Shown: piece by piece, positions 38,741 to 49,200 of the stretch
Position numbering within the stretch: the stretch's first letter is position 1
How the letters are laid out: each line of letters starts with the position of its first letter
Assembly: GCA_025362575.1 (NCBI GenBank)
Contig: JANYIQ010000279.1
Span: 1-64,000, forward strand
Direction of reading: 5' to 3'
DNA: 64,000 nt
DNA from: Bacteroidia bacterium
GTDB lineage: Bacteria; Bacteroidota; Bacteroidia; B-17B0; Aurantibacillaceae
The notes under the pieces: generated by a model
Seen by the model: only the letters and a program-made list of their open reading frames with translations
Databases searched by the model: none
Told to the model about the DNA's origin: nothing
Made by a program: the position numbers and the translations under genes

Positions 38741-40501
38741 TTAGACCGTTTCCGCAAACTGCAATTCATACAATCTCTTAAAATGCCCGTTGTGTGCAAT
38801 TAACTCATCTTGCGTTCCCTGCTCAACAATTGCGCCCTTATCAAACACAATGATCTTATTTACGTTCTTAATGGTAGATAAACGATGAGCTATAATTATT
38901 GAAGTTCTTCCTTTAGTGATCAGATCGGTTGCAGTTTGTATGAGTTGTTCAGTGTGCGAATCAATGGTGGCCGTTGCCTCGTCTAAAATGAATAATTTAG
39001 GATTGTAAACATAAGCTCTTATAAAAGCGATCAATTGTCTTTGTCCGGCCGATAAACTAACGCCCCGCTCTTTAACCACGTAATTGTATGCTCCCGGCAA
39101 GGAGTTCACGAATTCGTGCAGACCAATTTGTTTCGAGGCCTTTATAACTTCTTCTAAAGTAATTTTAGGATTGTGCAAAGCAATATTGTTAAAAATGCTA
39201 TCATTAAATAAATGTACGTCCTGTAAAACAGCGCCGGTATTTTTTCGCAATTCTTCGAGCTGATAGTTAGTGATGTTAATTTCATCCACTAAAATTTCAC
39301 CTTTATTTATCTCATAAAAACGGCTTAGTAAATTAATGATGGTTGATTTTCCGGCACCTGTTGCGCCAACTAATGCTACTGTTTCGCCGGCATTAATTTT
39401 GAATGACACATCCTTTAAAACAAAATTATCATTGTTATAGGCAAACCACACATTTTTAAATTCAACCGAACCTTTTATGTTACTGAACGTAACGGTTCCT
39501 TTGTCTTCAATTATTTCATCAGAATCAATTACCTTAAAAACCCGCTCTGCGGCTACAATACCCATCTGCAAGGTATTTAAACGGTCGGCGAGTAAACGAA
39601 TGGGTCGAAATAACATGTTCACCATCATCACAAAAAAAGTGATGTCGCCCAAGCCAACATTGTAAGTGTTTTTGTTGGCTCCAATGAACCAGATCAAAGC
39701 AGCAATGGCAACGGCTGATAAGATCTCCACCACCGGAAAGAAGATCGAGTAATACCAGATCGAACGAATGTTTGCCTTTCTGTGTTTATCATTTATTTCT
39801 TTGAATTTTTCTAACTCTTCTTCTTCGCGGTTAAATAATTGTACGATGCGCATTCCCGTGATGTGTTCCTGAGTAAATGCATTCAATGAAGCCACCGCGT
39901 TTCGTACTTCGGCAAATGTTTTTTTAACCCCGTTCTTAAAAAGAGTTGTGGCAATTAATAAAAGTGGTACTGTACAAAGTACAATTAAGGTAAGTACCCA
40001 GTTCTTTATGAACATCACGATCACAAAAATAAGTAGCATTAAAATATCTCCGCTTATTACAATGAAGCCTTGTGAAAAAACATCACTTAAACTTTCAATG
40101 TCCGATATGGCTCTCGTAACAAGCGTTCCAACGGGTGTCTTATCAAAATAAGAACTTTTGAGCGTTACAATGTGTTTGTAAACGTGAGTGCGCAGATCTT
40201 TTACAATGCTTTGTCCTAATAAACTGGTGAGATAAATATTGCTGAATTGAAGTAAGGCTTCAACAATTAAAGTTGCTAAGATCAAACAACCGATCGTATT
40301 CAATCCCGAAAGATCTTTGCTGTTAATTACAAAATCGTTTAGGGCTTTGTTAATTAAAAGCGGACGAACAATTGCCAATGAGGCAAGCGCCAAAGTTAAA
40401 GCCAGGGCAGCAAAAAATTGTTTTTTATACGGTTTTGTATACGATAAAATGCGTTTTATCAATGAAACATTCAGGCCTTTATTTGGTTCAGCTTTACTCA
40501 A
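38741..40501 (-). CDS. ABC transporter, ATP-binding/permease fusion (MsbA/MDR-like)
   Basis: TM exporter domain; GATGAGKSTIINLLSRFY, LSAGQRQLIAFIRAYVYNPKLFILDEATATID. Confidence 0.95.
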   Translation of the reverse strand: MSKAEPNKGLNVSLIKRILSYTKPYKKQFFAALALTLALASLAIVRPLLINKALNDFVINSKDLSGLNTIGCLILATLIVEALLQFSNIYLTSLLGQSIVKDLRTHVYKHIVTLKSSYFDKTPVGTLVTRAISDIESLSDVFSQGFIVISGDILMLLIFVIVMFIKNWVLTLIVLCTVPLLLIATTLFKNGVKKTFAEVRNAVASLNAFTQEHITGMRIVQLFNREEEELEKFKEINDKHRKANIRSIWYYSIFFPVVEILSAVAIAALIWFIGANKNTYNVGLGDITFFVMMVNMLFRPIRLLADRLNTLQMGIVAAERVFKVIDSDEIIEDKGTVTFSNIKGSVEFKNVWFAYNNDNFVLKDVSFKINAGETVALVGATGAGKSTIINLLSRFYEINKGEILVDEINITNYQLEELRKNTGAVLQDVHLFNDSIFNNIALHNPKITLEEVIKASKQIGLHEFVNSLPGAYNYVVKERGVSLSAGQRQLIAFIRAYVYNPKLFILDEATATIDSHTEQLIQTATDLITKGRTSIIIAHRLSTIKNVNKIIVFDKGAIVEQGTQDELIAHNGHFKRLYELQFAETV

Positions 40502-41258
40502 TGAAAATTTCTTTCGGATAAATAATGTCAGTTAAAAATAAACCGCAGGCCGGTGCCGACATTCCTGCCTCGTTGCGGTCTTTATCTTCAATTATCTTTT
40601 TAAGATCGTAGATGGTGATTTTTTGCCTGCCTAATTGAATTAGTGTTCCTACAATGGCGCGCACCATGTTTCTTAAGAAGCGATCGGCGGTAATTACAAA
40701 GCGCCATTCGTTCTCATTTATTTTTTCCCAGCGCGCATAAGTTACTTTACAAATATTGGTTTTTGCAGAAGTGCTGAGTTTACTGAAACTGGTAAAATCG
40801 GATGTTTGCAATAACAGATCTGCGCCTTTGTTCATCAATTCAAAATCAATATCTCCATAAAGGAACCAGGATGATTCTCCGATGAAGGGATCTTTTTGCT
40901 GATGTAAGTAATAGTGATAGGTACGCGAGGTGGCATCAAAGCGAGCGTGAGCAGTATCTTTCACTGTTAAAATGTCGACCACGCTAATATCTTCAGGCAA
41001 AACGGTATTGAATTTATATAGCCGATTTTTTTTATCAGATATAAGATCAGTTGCTGTTGTATCGAAATGTGCGAAATATTTTTTTGCATGAACTCCGGTA
41101 TCCGTTCTCCCGCAGCCAATAAGGTCAATTTTTTCCTGGAGGATCATGCTCAGCTTTTCCTCTAACACCTGTTCAATAGTATCGGGCGTATTATCCTGGA
41201 TCTGCCAGCCGTTATACTTGGTGCCTTTATATTGAATTTGTAGGAAATAGCGCTGCAT
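40494..41258 (-). CDS. truA: tRNA pseudouridine(38-40) synthase
   Basis: QYKGTKYNGWQIQ, GCGRTDTGVHAKKYFAHFD, DRFLRNMVRAIVGTLIQLGRQ. Confidence 0.95.
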   Translation of the reverse strand: MQRYFLQIQYKGTKYNGWQIQDNTPDTIEQVLEEKLSMILQEKIDLIGCGRTDTGVHAKKYFAHFDTTATDLISDKKNRLYKFNTVLPEDISVVDILTVKDTAHARFDATSRTYHYYLHQQKDPFIGESSWFLYGDIDFELMNKGADLLLQTSDFTSFSKLSTSAKTNICKVTYARWEKINENEWRFVITADRFLRNMVRAIVGTLIQLGRQKITIYDLKKIIEDKDRNEAGMSAPACGLFLTDIIYPKEIFIE

Positions 41259-41315
41259 TGTCTCTTTTTAGCTCTCAGTTCGCGGAAATTTAGATATCTT
41301 TGAACCCTTGTAATT

Positions 41316-42728
41316 ATGGGCAAAGTTAATAAGAATATTGTATTACCCGACCTTGAGGTCATCGACACTTCTGCCGAAGGAAAAGCAGTGGCCAGGCATG
41401 AAGGAATGGTGGTTTTTTGCGAAGGTGCAGTACCCGGAGACATTGTAGATGTTCAGATCTTTAAGAAAAAGAGCAAATGGGCAGAAGGGAAGGTTGTTGC
41501 CATTAAAAAACCATCTGAGAACAGAACCGAGCCGGCTTGTAAACATTATGGTACTTGTGGTGGTTGTAAATGGCAAAATTTGAATTATAAGGCCCAACTT
41601 CATTTTAAACAGAAATTTGTTTACGATGCTTTGGTTAGAATTGGTCATCTGGATATTCCTGAGATCACTCCCATTTTCGCAAATGAAGAACAATATTTTT
41701 ACAGAAATAAATTAGAGTTTTCTTTCTCCAATAAAAAGTGGTTAACCCTAGAACAAATTCAAAGTGGTACAGAAGTTGAAAATAAGAACGCGGTAGGATT
41801 TCATATTCCCGGTCGCTTCGATAAAGTGCTTGACATAGATCATTGCCATTTACAGGCTGAACCCAGTAATCAGATCCGAAATTTTATTCGAGACTATGCT
41901 TATAAACACGGACTCACTTTTTTCGATATTAAAGATAAAGGTGGTTTTTTCAGAACTTTGATGATCCGCACCACCGGCATTGGAGAAGTTATGGTTGTTG
42001 TTTCGGTATATGATTGGTTAGAGAAAGAATTGTTCGCATTACTGGATGAGATGGAAGTAAAGTTTCCTCAGATCACTTCTTTGCAATACGTTCATAATGC
42101 CAAGGCAAATGATAGTTTTGAAGGAACAGACATAAAAACATACAACGGTCGCTCTTTTATTTATGAAGAGATGGAAGGTTTGAAATTTAAAATTTCGGCC
42201 AAATCTTTTTATCAAACCAATTAAAAACAAGCTTATAATTTATATAAGATCACCAGAGATTTTGCGGGATTGAAAGGAAACGAATTGGTTTACGATCTTT
42301 ACACGGGTACCGGAACCATAGCCAATTTTGTGGCACGTAATTGTAAAAAAGTAATTGGTGTCGAATATGTAGAGGATGCGGTGAAAGATGCTTTTGAGAA
42401 TTCAAAAATAAATAATATTGATAATACTTTTTTTGTTGCCGGCGACATGAAAGATGTTTTGAATGATGCGTTTATTACAGAGCACGGTAAACCGGATGTG
42501 ATGATCGTTGATCCGCCTCGCGCGGGCATGCACGAAGATGTAGTGAAGGTGATCCTGAATGCCGCTCCTGAAAAAGTAGTATATGTAAGTTGCAACCCCA
42601 GCACTCAGGCCCGCGATCTTGCTTTAATGGCACACCAATACAAGATCATTAAAGTACAACCTGTAGATATGTTCCCGCAAACAGCGCATGTTGAAAATGT
42701 TGTTCTTTTGCACAAAATTAAACCTTAA
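41316..42728 (+). pseudogene. rlmD: 23S rRNA (uracil-C5)-methyltransferase (RlmD-like), interrupted by in-frame TAA at 42222-42224
   Basis: TRAM + Fe-S CKHYGTCGGCKWQNLNYKAQL in the first ORF; [46 protein letters not shown] in the second; both ORFs in the same frame, read-through gives ...[34 protein letters not shown]. Confidence 0.88.
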
Positions 42729-42751
42729 ACTTTCCAACCTTAAACTTTAAA

Positions 42752-43336
42752 ATGTTAGGCTTAAAATTAGAAACCGATCCACACTGGGTAAACATCGTTG
42801 AAAAGAACATCGAAGAAATTTTAACGGATCATGCCTGGTGCGAGCAAAAAGCTGCTACCAATGCTATCTCCATTGTGGTTAGTTATCCATACCATTCTGA
42901 TCTGGTAAATGAATTATTGAGTTTAGCGAAAGAAGAATTGACCCATTTCGAAATGGTGCATCAAAAAATAAAGGAGCGGGGATTGAAACTTGGTTTTGAA
43001 CGTAAGGATCAATACGTAAATGAATTGTATAAATTCATGCGCAAAGGTCATGTTAAAGAAATTGTACTCATTGATAGGCTTTTATTTTCAGCTATGATCG
43101 AGGCAAGAAGCTGTGAACGTTTTAAAGTACTTTCCGAGAACATAAAGGATGAGGAGTTAAGATCATTCTATCGTGAATTAATGATCAGCGAAGCCAACCA
43201 TTACACCACGTTTTTAGGCTTTGCCCGAAAATATGGGAATGACGTAGAAGATGTGAATAAGCGTTGGGAGCAATGGCTCAGCCACGAGAGCGAAGTAGTG
43301 AAAAACTACGGCAAAAGCGAGACCGTTCACGGCTAA
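42752..43336 (+). CDS. miaE: tRNA-(ms[2]io[6]A)-hydroxylase
   Basis: HAWCEQKAATNAISIVVSYP, KEELTHFEMVHQKI, RLLFSAMIEARSCERFKVL, EANHYTTFLGFAR di-iron ligands. Confidence 0.92.
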   Translation: MLGLKLETDPHWVNIVEKNIEEILTDHAWCEQKAATNAISIVVSYPYHSDLVNELLSLAKEELTHFEMVHQKIKERGLKLGFERKDQYVNELYKFMRKGHVKEIVLIDRLLFSAMIEARSCERFKVLSENIKDEELRSFYRELMISEANHYTTFLGFARKYGNDVEDVNKRWEQWLSHESEVVKNYGKSETVHG

Positions 43337-43433
43337 CCTAAACCGATTCAGGTTTCTCGATTTTTTTATCAGGTGAAATGTTATACTTTAGTGTATTAAT
43401 TGAACTTACTTTTAAGCAAAAATTATCCCCACG

Positions 43434-44882
43434 ATGAATAAAATCTACAATTCTAAAATTGGTTTCAAAAAGGTTTTATTTCTTTTCTTAACCCTATTGA
43501 GTTTTGATTTTTCTTTGGCTCAAATAAAAAACGAAAAGAACATTCCTTATACATTTACCGCAAAGGATTCAAAGCAAAATATAAAATGGAACAGAAATAG
43601 CAACGTAGCAGTATTGGTTGTAATAAGTGAAAATTCTACAGAACCTGTTCCAACTAATTTTGATAGCTATGCTCCTCAATCCGAATTTAGAAAAGGATCA
43701 AATATTGATAACTCTTATGTTGTTTACAAAGGCATTGGTAATGAAGTTGAATTAAGCGGACTAAAATTAGGAGTTGATCATTATGTCTGGGTTTACGAAA
43801 CTAATGCTGCCGGTATTTTGAAAAATATCACTAATGATGTTTTGGGACCTGATTCTTATAAAACAGTTCCTAATTCACCGATGGCTGCTACGCCGGTAGT
43901 ATGTCCTGCCGTTGGCGGAATAGTTTGTACGCTTAATGGTTCTACCTCTTCCGGATATATTGCAGGTCCTGCGCCATGTAATGCTGCGTCTTTTGCAACA
44001 ACAAATCCTTGGGATGGAGCAAGCTGTACCGGATTTATTTCATTCACTTTTTCTTCGCCGGTTAAAACAACAATTATAAAAATGATCGCAGTAAATACTG
44101 CACCTGAAAATACCACCATTTCTCAAACCGGCGGAACCGGCGGAACTTTGTCAACAAGCGGTCCGGTTTGCATGAGTGCGGCAGGATTAGTGCTTGGGCC
44201 ATACACCGGCTCAGGATCTTATGGAGATGTGGCAGTAACTGTATCATCAACCGGAACATATTTAACATTGACCTGTACCAACACCGGTTGTAATTCAGGC
44301 TGGGTAGCGGCATGTCCTTCTTTTATTTCTGTATTACCGATCGAGTTAATTTCTTTCACCGGCGAATGTAATGTTGAGAATGTGGTTGATCTTAAATGGA
44401 AAACGATCAGTGAAACAAACAACGATTTCTTTACCATTGAACGCAGCAATAATACATATGACTGGGAAATTATCGGAAGAGTTAAAGGAGCCGGAAATTC
44501 AACTCAGGTGAATGATTATAAATTCACAGATAAACAACGTTTTACTGAAACAGTTTATTACCGTATCAAACAAACCGATTTTAATTCTGAATCAAAATAC
44601 TCTGAAATAATTGCGGTAAGCAATTGTAAACTTATTGCCGCGAGCGTGGATGAGGTTTCGATTTATCCGAATCCGGCTACAGATGTGTTTACTGTTAATA
44701 GTAACTCAAGCGCCACTACATTAGAGATCTATAACGCACTTGGTGTAATGGTTGCAAAAAAGAATCTGGAAGTTGGCGAAAACAAACTGAACAGCTCTGA
44801 CCTTAAAAGTGGAACATATTACGTAAAGATTTCGGATGCTACTTCTGCAAGTAAGATGACCAAATTGATCATCAATCCATAA
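43434..44882 (+). CDS. secreted protein with T9SS type A sorting domain
   Basis: Signal peptide; PIELISFTGECNVENVVDLKWKTISETNNDFFTIERS; VSIYPNPATDVFTVNS...KLIINP. Confidence 0.9.
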   Translation: MNKIYNSKIGFKKVLFLFLTLLSFDFSLAQIKNEKNIPYTFTAKDSKQNIKWNRNSNVAVLVVISENSTEPVPTNFDSYAPQSEFRKGSNIDNSYVVYKGIGNEVELSGLKLGVDHYVWVYETNAAGILKNITNDVLGPDSYKTVPNSPMAATPVVCPAVGGIVCTLNGSTSSGYIAGPAPCNAASFATTNPWDGASCTGFISFTFSSPVKTTIIKMIAVNTAPENTTISQTGGTGGTLSTSGPVCMSAAGLVLGPYTGSGSYGDVAVTVSSTGTYLTLTCTNTGCNSGWVAACPSFISVLPIELISFTGECNVENVVDLKWKTISETNNDFFTIERSNNTYDWEIIGRVKGAGNSTQVNDYKFTDKQRFTETVYYRIKQTDFNSESKYSEIIAVSNCKLIAASVDEVSIYPNPATDVFTVNSNSSATTLEIYNALGVMVAKKNLEVGENKLNSSDLKSGTYYVKISDATSASKMTKLIINP

Positions 44883-44890
44883 ACCGGAAT

Positions 44891-45529
44891 TTATTTTTCG
44901 GTCTTAAGTAATTTAATATCGGCAATTAGTTTATTTACCTGAACACTGTCAGTACCATCGTACATTCCGCGAATACGTTTGGCTTTATCTATCAGTAAAA
45001 AAAGTTCACTGTGTAAAAAGCCCTCCGGTGTACCGTCGTCTTCCAGTGCATTTACCAGATAATCGTCTTTGGCTAAATTATAAATTGTTTTTTTGGATCC
45101 CGTTAAAAAATGCCATTTGTTTTTGATGGCTTGATATTTTCCGGCATACATATTCAATACTTCAGCAGTATCGTGGGCAGGGTTTACTGTATGAGAAAGG
45201 ATCAAAAAATCATTATCGTTTTTAAATTCATTCTGTACGCGTATCAATTGCGTGCTCATTTGCGGGCAAATGCTCTGGCAGGTCGCAAAGAAGAAATCGG
45301 CTACATAAATTTTGTTCTCAATGTTCTTTTCAGAAACTGTATCGCGATACTGATTAATTAATTTGAAAGCACCTACGCTATGATAAATGGTGTCGGTACC
45401 TTTTGTATCCGTCAGTTTTTTCTCACCTAAAACAGGTAATAAGAATTTTTTGGCTTCGTCTGTTTTTTTTTCTTCAGAGCAAAATGAAAATAAAAAAACA
45501 CTAAGTGTAAAAACGAAAAGTTTATTCAT
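44891..45529 (-). CDS. SCO1/SenC family protein
   Basis: Lipoprotein-like start MNKLFVFTLSVFLFSFCSEE; ADFFFATCQSICPQMSTQLIRVQ (CxxxC); LSHTVNPAHD. Confidence 0.9.
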   Translation of the reverse strand: MNKLFVFTLSVFLFSFCSEEKKTDEAKKFLLPVLGEKKLTDTKGTDTIYHSVGAFKLINQYRDTVSEKNIENKIYVADFFFATCQSICPQMSTQLIRVQNEFKNDNDFLILSHTVNPAHDTAEVLNMYAGKYQAIKNKWHFLTGSKKTIYNLAKDDYLVNALEDDGTPEGFLHSELFLLIDKAKRIRGMYDGTDSVQVNKLIADIKLLKTEK

Positions 45530-46190
45530 TGGATTTGTCTTTAATTTCATTTTCTTTGATCAGGTTCTTTTTTTCTTCCTTGATCCTTAAGTGGCGGTAT
45601 TCCCCCAATAATCTTTTTATTTCGGCAACGTAACGCCCATCGTAATAACCTCTGATCCGCCTTTGTTTATCAAGCAGCACAAAAAAACTGTAATCGATGT
45701 AATAAGGTTTCGACATAAAATAACGAACGTTAATGCTGTCGAATGACGAGGCTTTCCAATAACATTGTTCAATGTTGTTCAGGCTGAAGTTCAAACTGTC
45801 TTTTAAATTATTTTCAACGGTATTTACCGAACCGTTTTTAGGATAGATCAATAGTATGGGTAATTTTTCGATGTCGTCCTTTTTATATTGAGTGTAATCA
45901 CTTAATCCGCCGATTCGAAAACCGTCTTTTTCGTATTTGGGTTTTATGAATGAAAGTACCAGAACGGGATATGCAGTAGTATCAAATTGTTTCAATGATA
46001 ATTTATTCTCTTTATCGGCCTGGTAAAATGCAGTATTCGGTAAATTGTAATAAACCGTGTCTTTACCATTAGCTTGCTTGGGGCCGAAATAATTTAATTT
46101 TTTGGAATTGATGGTTGTCATTTCCAATATGATCCAGAACGTGGAGGGGAACAGAATGATCAGGAAAAGCATCCATCTTTTATTTTTCAT
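45522..46190 (-). CDS. membrane-anchored degenerate SCO/thioredoxin-like protein
   Basis: N-terminal TM; C-terminal SFFVLLDKQRRIRGYYDGRYVAEIKRLLGEYRHL parallels LFLLIDKAKRIRGMYDGTDSVQVNKLIADIKLL in the SCO neighbour; overlapping genes. Confidence 0.65.
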   Translation of the reverse strand: MKNKRWMLFLIILFPSTFWIILEMTTINSKKLNYFGPKQANGKDTVYYNLPNTAFYQADKENKLSLKQFDTTAYPVLVLSFIKPKYEKDGFRIGGLSDYTQYKKDDIEKLPILLIYPKNGSVNTVENNLKDSLNFSLNNIEQCYWKASSFDSINVRYFMSKPYYIDYSFFVLLDKQRRIRGYYDGRYVAEIKRLLGEYRHLRIKEEKKNLIKENEIKDKSNE

Positions 46191-46229
46191 AAGGCCTGGC
46201 TATTAAATAGCGTGGTAAAAGTACAAAAA

Positions 46230-46259
46230 AAAGCCGTCACGACTGATCATGACGGCTTT
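46230..46259. terminator. intrinsic terminator
   Basis: AAAGCCGTCA-CGACTGATCA-TGACGGCTTT. Confidence 0.85.
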
Positions 46260-46276
46260 AATTAAAAGTGATCTAC

Positions 46277-47314
46277 TTATTGAATGATCAGTTCTTTAAC
46301 AGAAGTACTGTTACCCATTGTTGTTTTCACATGGTAGAGGCCTGCGCTAAGGTTTCTCACGTCAACGGAGGTATTAAGTTCGCCTTTAGTATTTCCTAAG
46401 TCTACAGTTTTAACAACCTGACCTAAACTGTTCATTATCTGAACTGAAACAGTTTCTGCATTCTGATTGTTCAAACTAACCGCAAACTGGTTAGTTGCAG
46501 GATTAGGATAAATATTCAAAGAAGAAATGGAATTTGAATTTTCTTTTATTCCGGTAAAGACATCATTGTTAATGCTAACTGCAGTTACAGTACTGTTTAA
46601 AGTAGCCGTTGCAGAAGTTATGGATGTAACATTGTGCGTTAAGATCGGAAATTTTTGAGAGGAGTGGTAATACTCGTAGCTAGTAATGCCAACTGTAAGA
46701 GTTACAAGACCAAACAAAAAGCTTGCATTCAATGTTTGTTTTGATTTTACCTGAAGGCAATTGGTAAAGGTAACACCACCCGGCAACATTACTGTTCCTG
46801 TACCCGTTGCGTTTGTTACAACATTTCCATTAAAAGTGCCTGATAATGTGCTAGCAGAAATACTTCCCCCAATAGCATCGGTGTTACTATAACCCATTGT
46901 TATGGGCCATACCGCCATTACCGCTGAATTGGTAAATGTAATGGTAAGGGTATTTGCTTTAATTCCTAAAGCTTCATATTGGGTAGTTGGGGTAGAGGTT
47001 GCTTTGTAAAAGTTGTTATTTGTTCCACCATCTGTTGAACCAATGGTTGCAGCAGGATATGAGCTACTGCCGGTTAAAGAAGATGGTGTGGTGTAGGAAG
47101 TAGATACAACTAAACTAGTGTTAGTTGTTAAACTGGTGAAATTCCATACCTGATTAAGGCCAGTATTTATTGGCATTGCCGATGTTGTATCAAAGCCTTT
47201 TTTTCGCTCAGCGTCGCCAACAACTGGTTCGTTAAAAGCTTTTGTTAAAGTTATTTGCGCATTGCCAATATTAACAAGAGAACAAAGTAAAATAAAAGTG
47301 TAAAGTTTTTTCAT
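46277..47314 (-). CDS. secreted protein with T9SS type A sorting domain
   Basis: Signal peptide; SSLNIYPNPATNQFAVSLNNQ...SVKELIIQ. Confidence 0.9.
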   Translation of the reverse strand: MKKLYTFILLCSLVNIGNAQITLTKAFNEPVVGDAERKKGFDTTSAMPINTGLNQVWNFTSLTTNTSLVVSTSYTTPSSLTGSSSYPAATIGSTDGGTNNNFYKATSTPTTQYEALGIKANTLTITFTNSAVMAVWPITMGYSNTDAIGGSISASTLSGTFNGNVVTNATGTGTVMLPGGVTFTNCLQVKSKQTLNASFLFGLVTLTVGITSYEYYHSSQKFPILTHNVTSITSATATLNSTVTAVSINNDVFTGIKENSNSISSLNIYPNPATNQFAVSLNNQNAETVSVQIMNSLGQVVKTVDLGNTKGELNTSVDVRNLSAGLYHVKTTMGNSTSVKELIIQ

Positions 47315-47410
47315 GTGAATGGTTTTTAAATTCAGCTAAAGATACAAAAAAGCTTTTCAATTGTCTAAAAATTAAACAATTAACCTTGAATTTGAGCTAA
47401 TAAACTGAGG

Positions 47411-48151
47411 CTAAATGCCCAACACTTCTTTTAGCTTAGAATAACCGGTACGGCTAATTGGAATTTTTTTACCGTTTTTTAATAGAGCCAAATAAGTATT
47501 CTTTTCAAGGGGTTCTATTCTGGTAAGCTGTTGCAAGTTAATAATGAAAGAGCGATGTGTTCTGAAAAAAACAGAAGGGTCCAAGATCTCTTCATAGTAG
47601 TTCATGGTTTTCTTTTTCAGAAAGTAAGAATCTTTCGTAAAAATTTTCACATAATCATCGTAAGCTTCAATGTAAAAAATTTCGTTAACCGGAACGATCC
47701 TTATATCGCTTCCGTTCTTAACAACAATCCTGTTTTTTTCTTCGGGTTGTTTATTGGTGTTCTCTAAAATGGGAGCTAATTCTTTTTGGTGAACATCTGA
47801 TCTTTTTGCGCGCCATTTTTCTATGGCCACATCAAAACGTTCTTTACTGAATGGTTTCAATAAGTAATCAATGGCGTTGGCTTCAAAAGCTTTTATGGCA
47901 AATTCATCAAAGGCGGTTGTAAATATTACAGAGGGCATTTCATCCAATAGTTCCAGCATTTCAAAACCATTTATCTTGGGCATTTGTATGTCTAAAAAAA
48001 CAAGATCGGGTTTGTGTTTTGTAATGGCTTTAACACCTTCAAACCCATCGCCGCATTGGGCAATTACCTCAAAATTTTTGTGCGACTCAAGATATTCCTG
48101 AACCAAACCCCGCGCAAGAGGTTCATCATCTATGATAATTATTTTTTGCAT
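47411..48151 (-). CDS. LytTR-family response regulator
   Basis: IIIDDEPLARGLVQEYL, PDLVFLDIQMPKINGFEML, YLLKPFSKERF; LytTR domain IFYIEAYDDYVKIFT...FFRTHRSFIINLQQL. Confidence 0.95.
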   Translation of the reverse strand: MQKIIIIDDEPLARGLVQEYLESHKNFEVIAQCGDGFEGVKAITKHKPDLVFLDIQMPKINGFEMLELLDEMPSVIFTTAFDEFAIKAFEANAIDYLLKPFSKERFDVAIEKWRAKRSDVHQKELAPILENTNKQPEEKNRIVVKNGSDIRIVPVNEIFYIEAYDDYVKIFTKDSYFLKKKTMNYYEEILDPSVFFRTHRSFIINLQQLTRIEPLEKNTYLALLKNGKKIPISRTGYSKLKEVLGI

Positions 48152-48153
48152 GC

Positions 48154-49191
48154 CTATTGAGGTATTTTTAATTGGGTTTTAAATGTGGTTTCTTTTTTTG
48201 AGGTCGATAAAAGATCATGCCTTGAATAAATAAGAAATAATCTTCTTTGCACCGAATTCAATCCAAAGCCCAATCCTTTGCTTGCACTTACAGTTTGGGG
48301 ATCAAAAGGATTTTGAACCTCTATGATCAAATTGCCGTTTTCTTTTTTTGAATCAATGCGAATGATAATGTCGCCGGTGTTGTCATACAATCCAAATTTA
48401 ATGGCGTTCTCTACAATGGGCTGTAATAATAAAGAGGGCAGGGTGCAAATGTCGCTTTCGCCGGAAGAATTTATTTCAATATTTAAGCGATGACCAAATC
48501 TTACTTTTTCTATTTCTAAATATAAATTCAGGTGATCGAGCTCTTCTTTTAATGTTACCAATTGCTGATCATCTTTCTTTAAAGTTCCTCTGAGGAAATC
48601 GGAAAGTTGCTGCACCATTTTTCTGGCTTCGTTTGGCTTACTTCCCACCAAAGCGCTTATTGAATTTAAACTATTGAATAAAAAATGGGGTTGAAGTTGT
48701 TGGCGTAATTTAGATAATTCCGCTTCACGCATTAAAGCTTCCATTTCGTTCTGTTTATTTTCTTTTTGATTTTGTTCAGCAATAAAATTTAAAAGCCAAT
48801 TTAAGATCGTAATGAAAGAAGTGATCAAGAGCGAAAATGCAAAACGAATAGGCATTGATCGATTTAGAAAATCAAGGTAAGAAGCGTCATTTTTGAAGAT
48901 CGAACTGAGTATCCATCTTAGTGCGACACAATAAACAGCCGAAAAACCAAGCCAGTAAATGAACCGGTAAAGTTGATTTGTTTTTCCGGGCTGGTAGTAA
49001 CGGTAAAGATTCATTACCGAAAAACTAATGACTGCTAAAAGTAAAGTAGAGACCGCAGAATCAATGAACGATGTTTTCCAACCTAAATTTAAACGGTGTA
49101 AAACAACAGTTTGTGCTGCGCCCCAAAACAGCCACCATGCCATGAACATGATCAGCTGTTGAAATTTGGAGTATTGAAACGGTTTATTCAA
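48154..49191 (-). CDS. LytS-like sensor histidine kinase (His_kinase family)
   Basis: TM N-terminus; LRQQLQPHFLFNSLNSISALVGSKPNEARKMVQQLSDFLR; LPSLLLQPIVENAIKFG. Confidence 0.95.
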   Translation of the reverse strand: MNKPFQYSKFQQLIMFMAWWLFWGAAQTVVLHRLNLGWKTSFIDSAVSTLLLAVISFSVMNLYRYYQPGKTNQLYRFIYWLGFSAVYCVALRWILSSIFKNDASYLDFLNRSMPIRFAFSLLITSFITILNWLLNFIAEQNQKENKQNEMEALMREAELSKLRQQLQPHFLFNSLNSISALVGSKPNEARKMVQQLSDFLRGTLKKDDQQLVTLKEELDHLNLYLEIEKVRFGHRLNIEINSSGESDICTLPSLLLQPIVENAIKFGLYDNTGDIIIRIDSKKENGNLIIEVQNPFDPQTVSASKGLGFGLNSVQRRLFLIYSRHDLLSTSKKETTFKTQLKIPQ

Positions 49192-49200
49192 AAATAATAT

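Noticed and set aside
43345-43376. Hairpin AAACC-GATTCA-GGTTT before a T-run as terminator of miaE
   Set aside because: Stem is only 5 bp and separated from the T-run; too weak to list as a feature.
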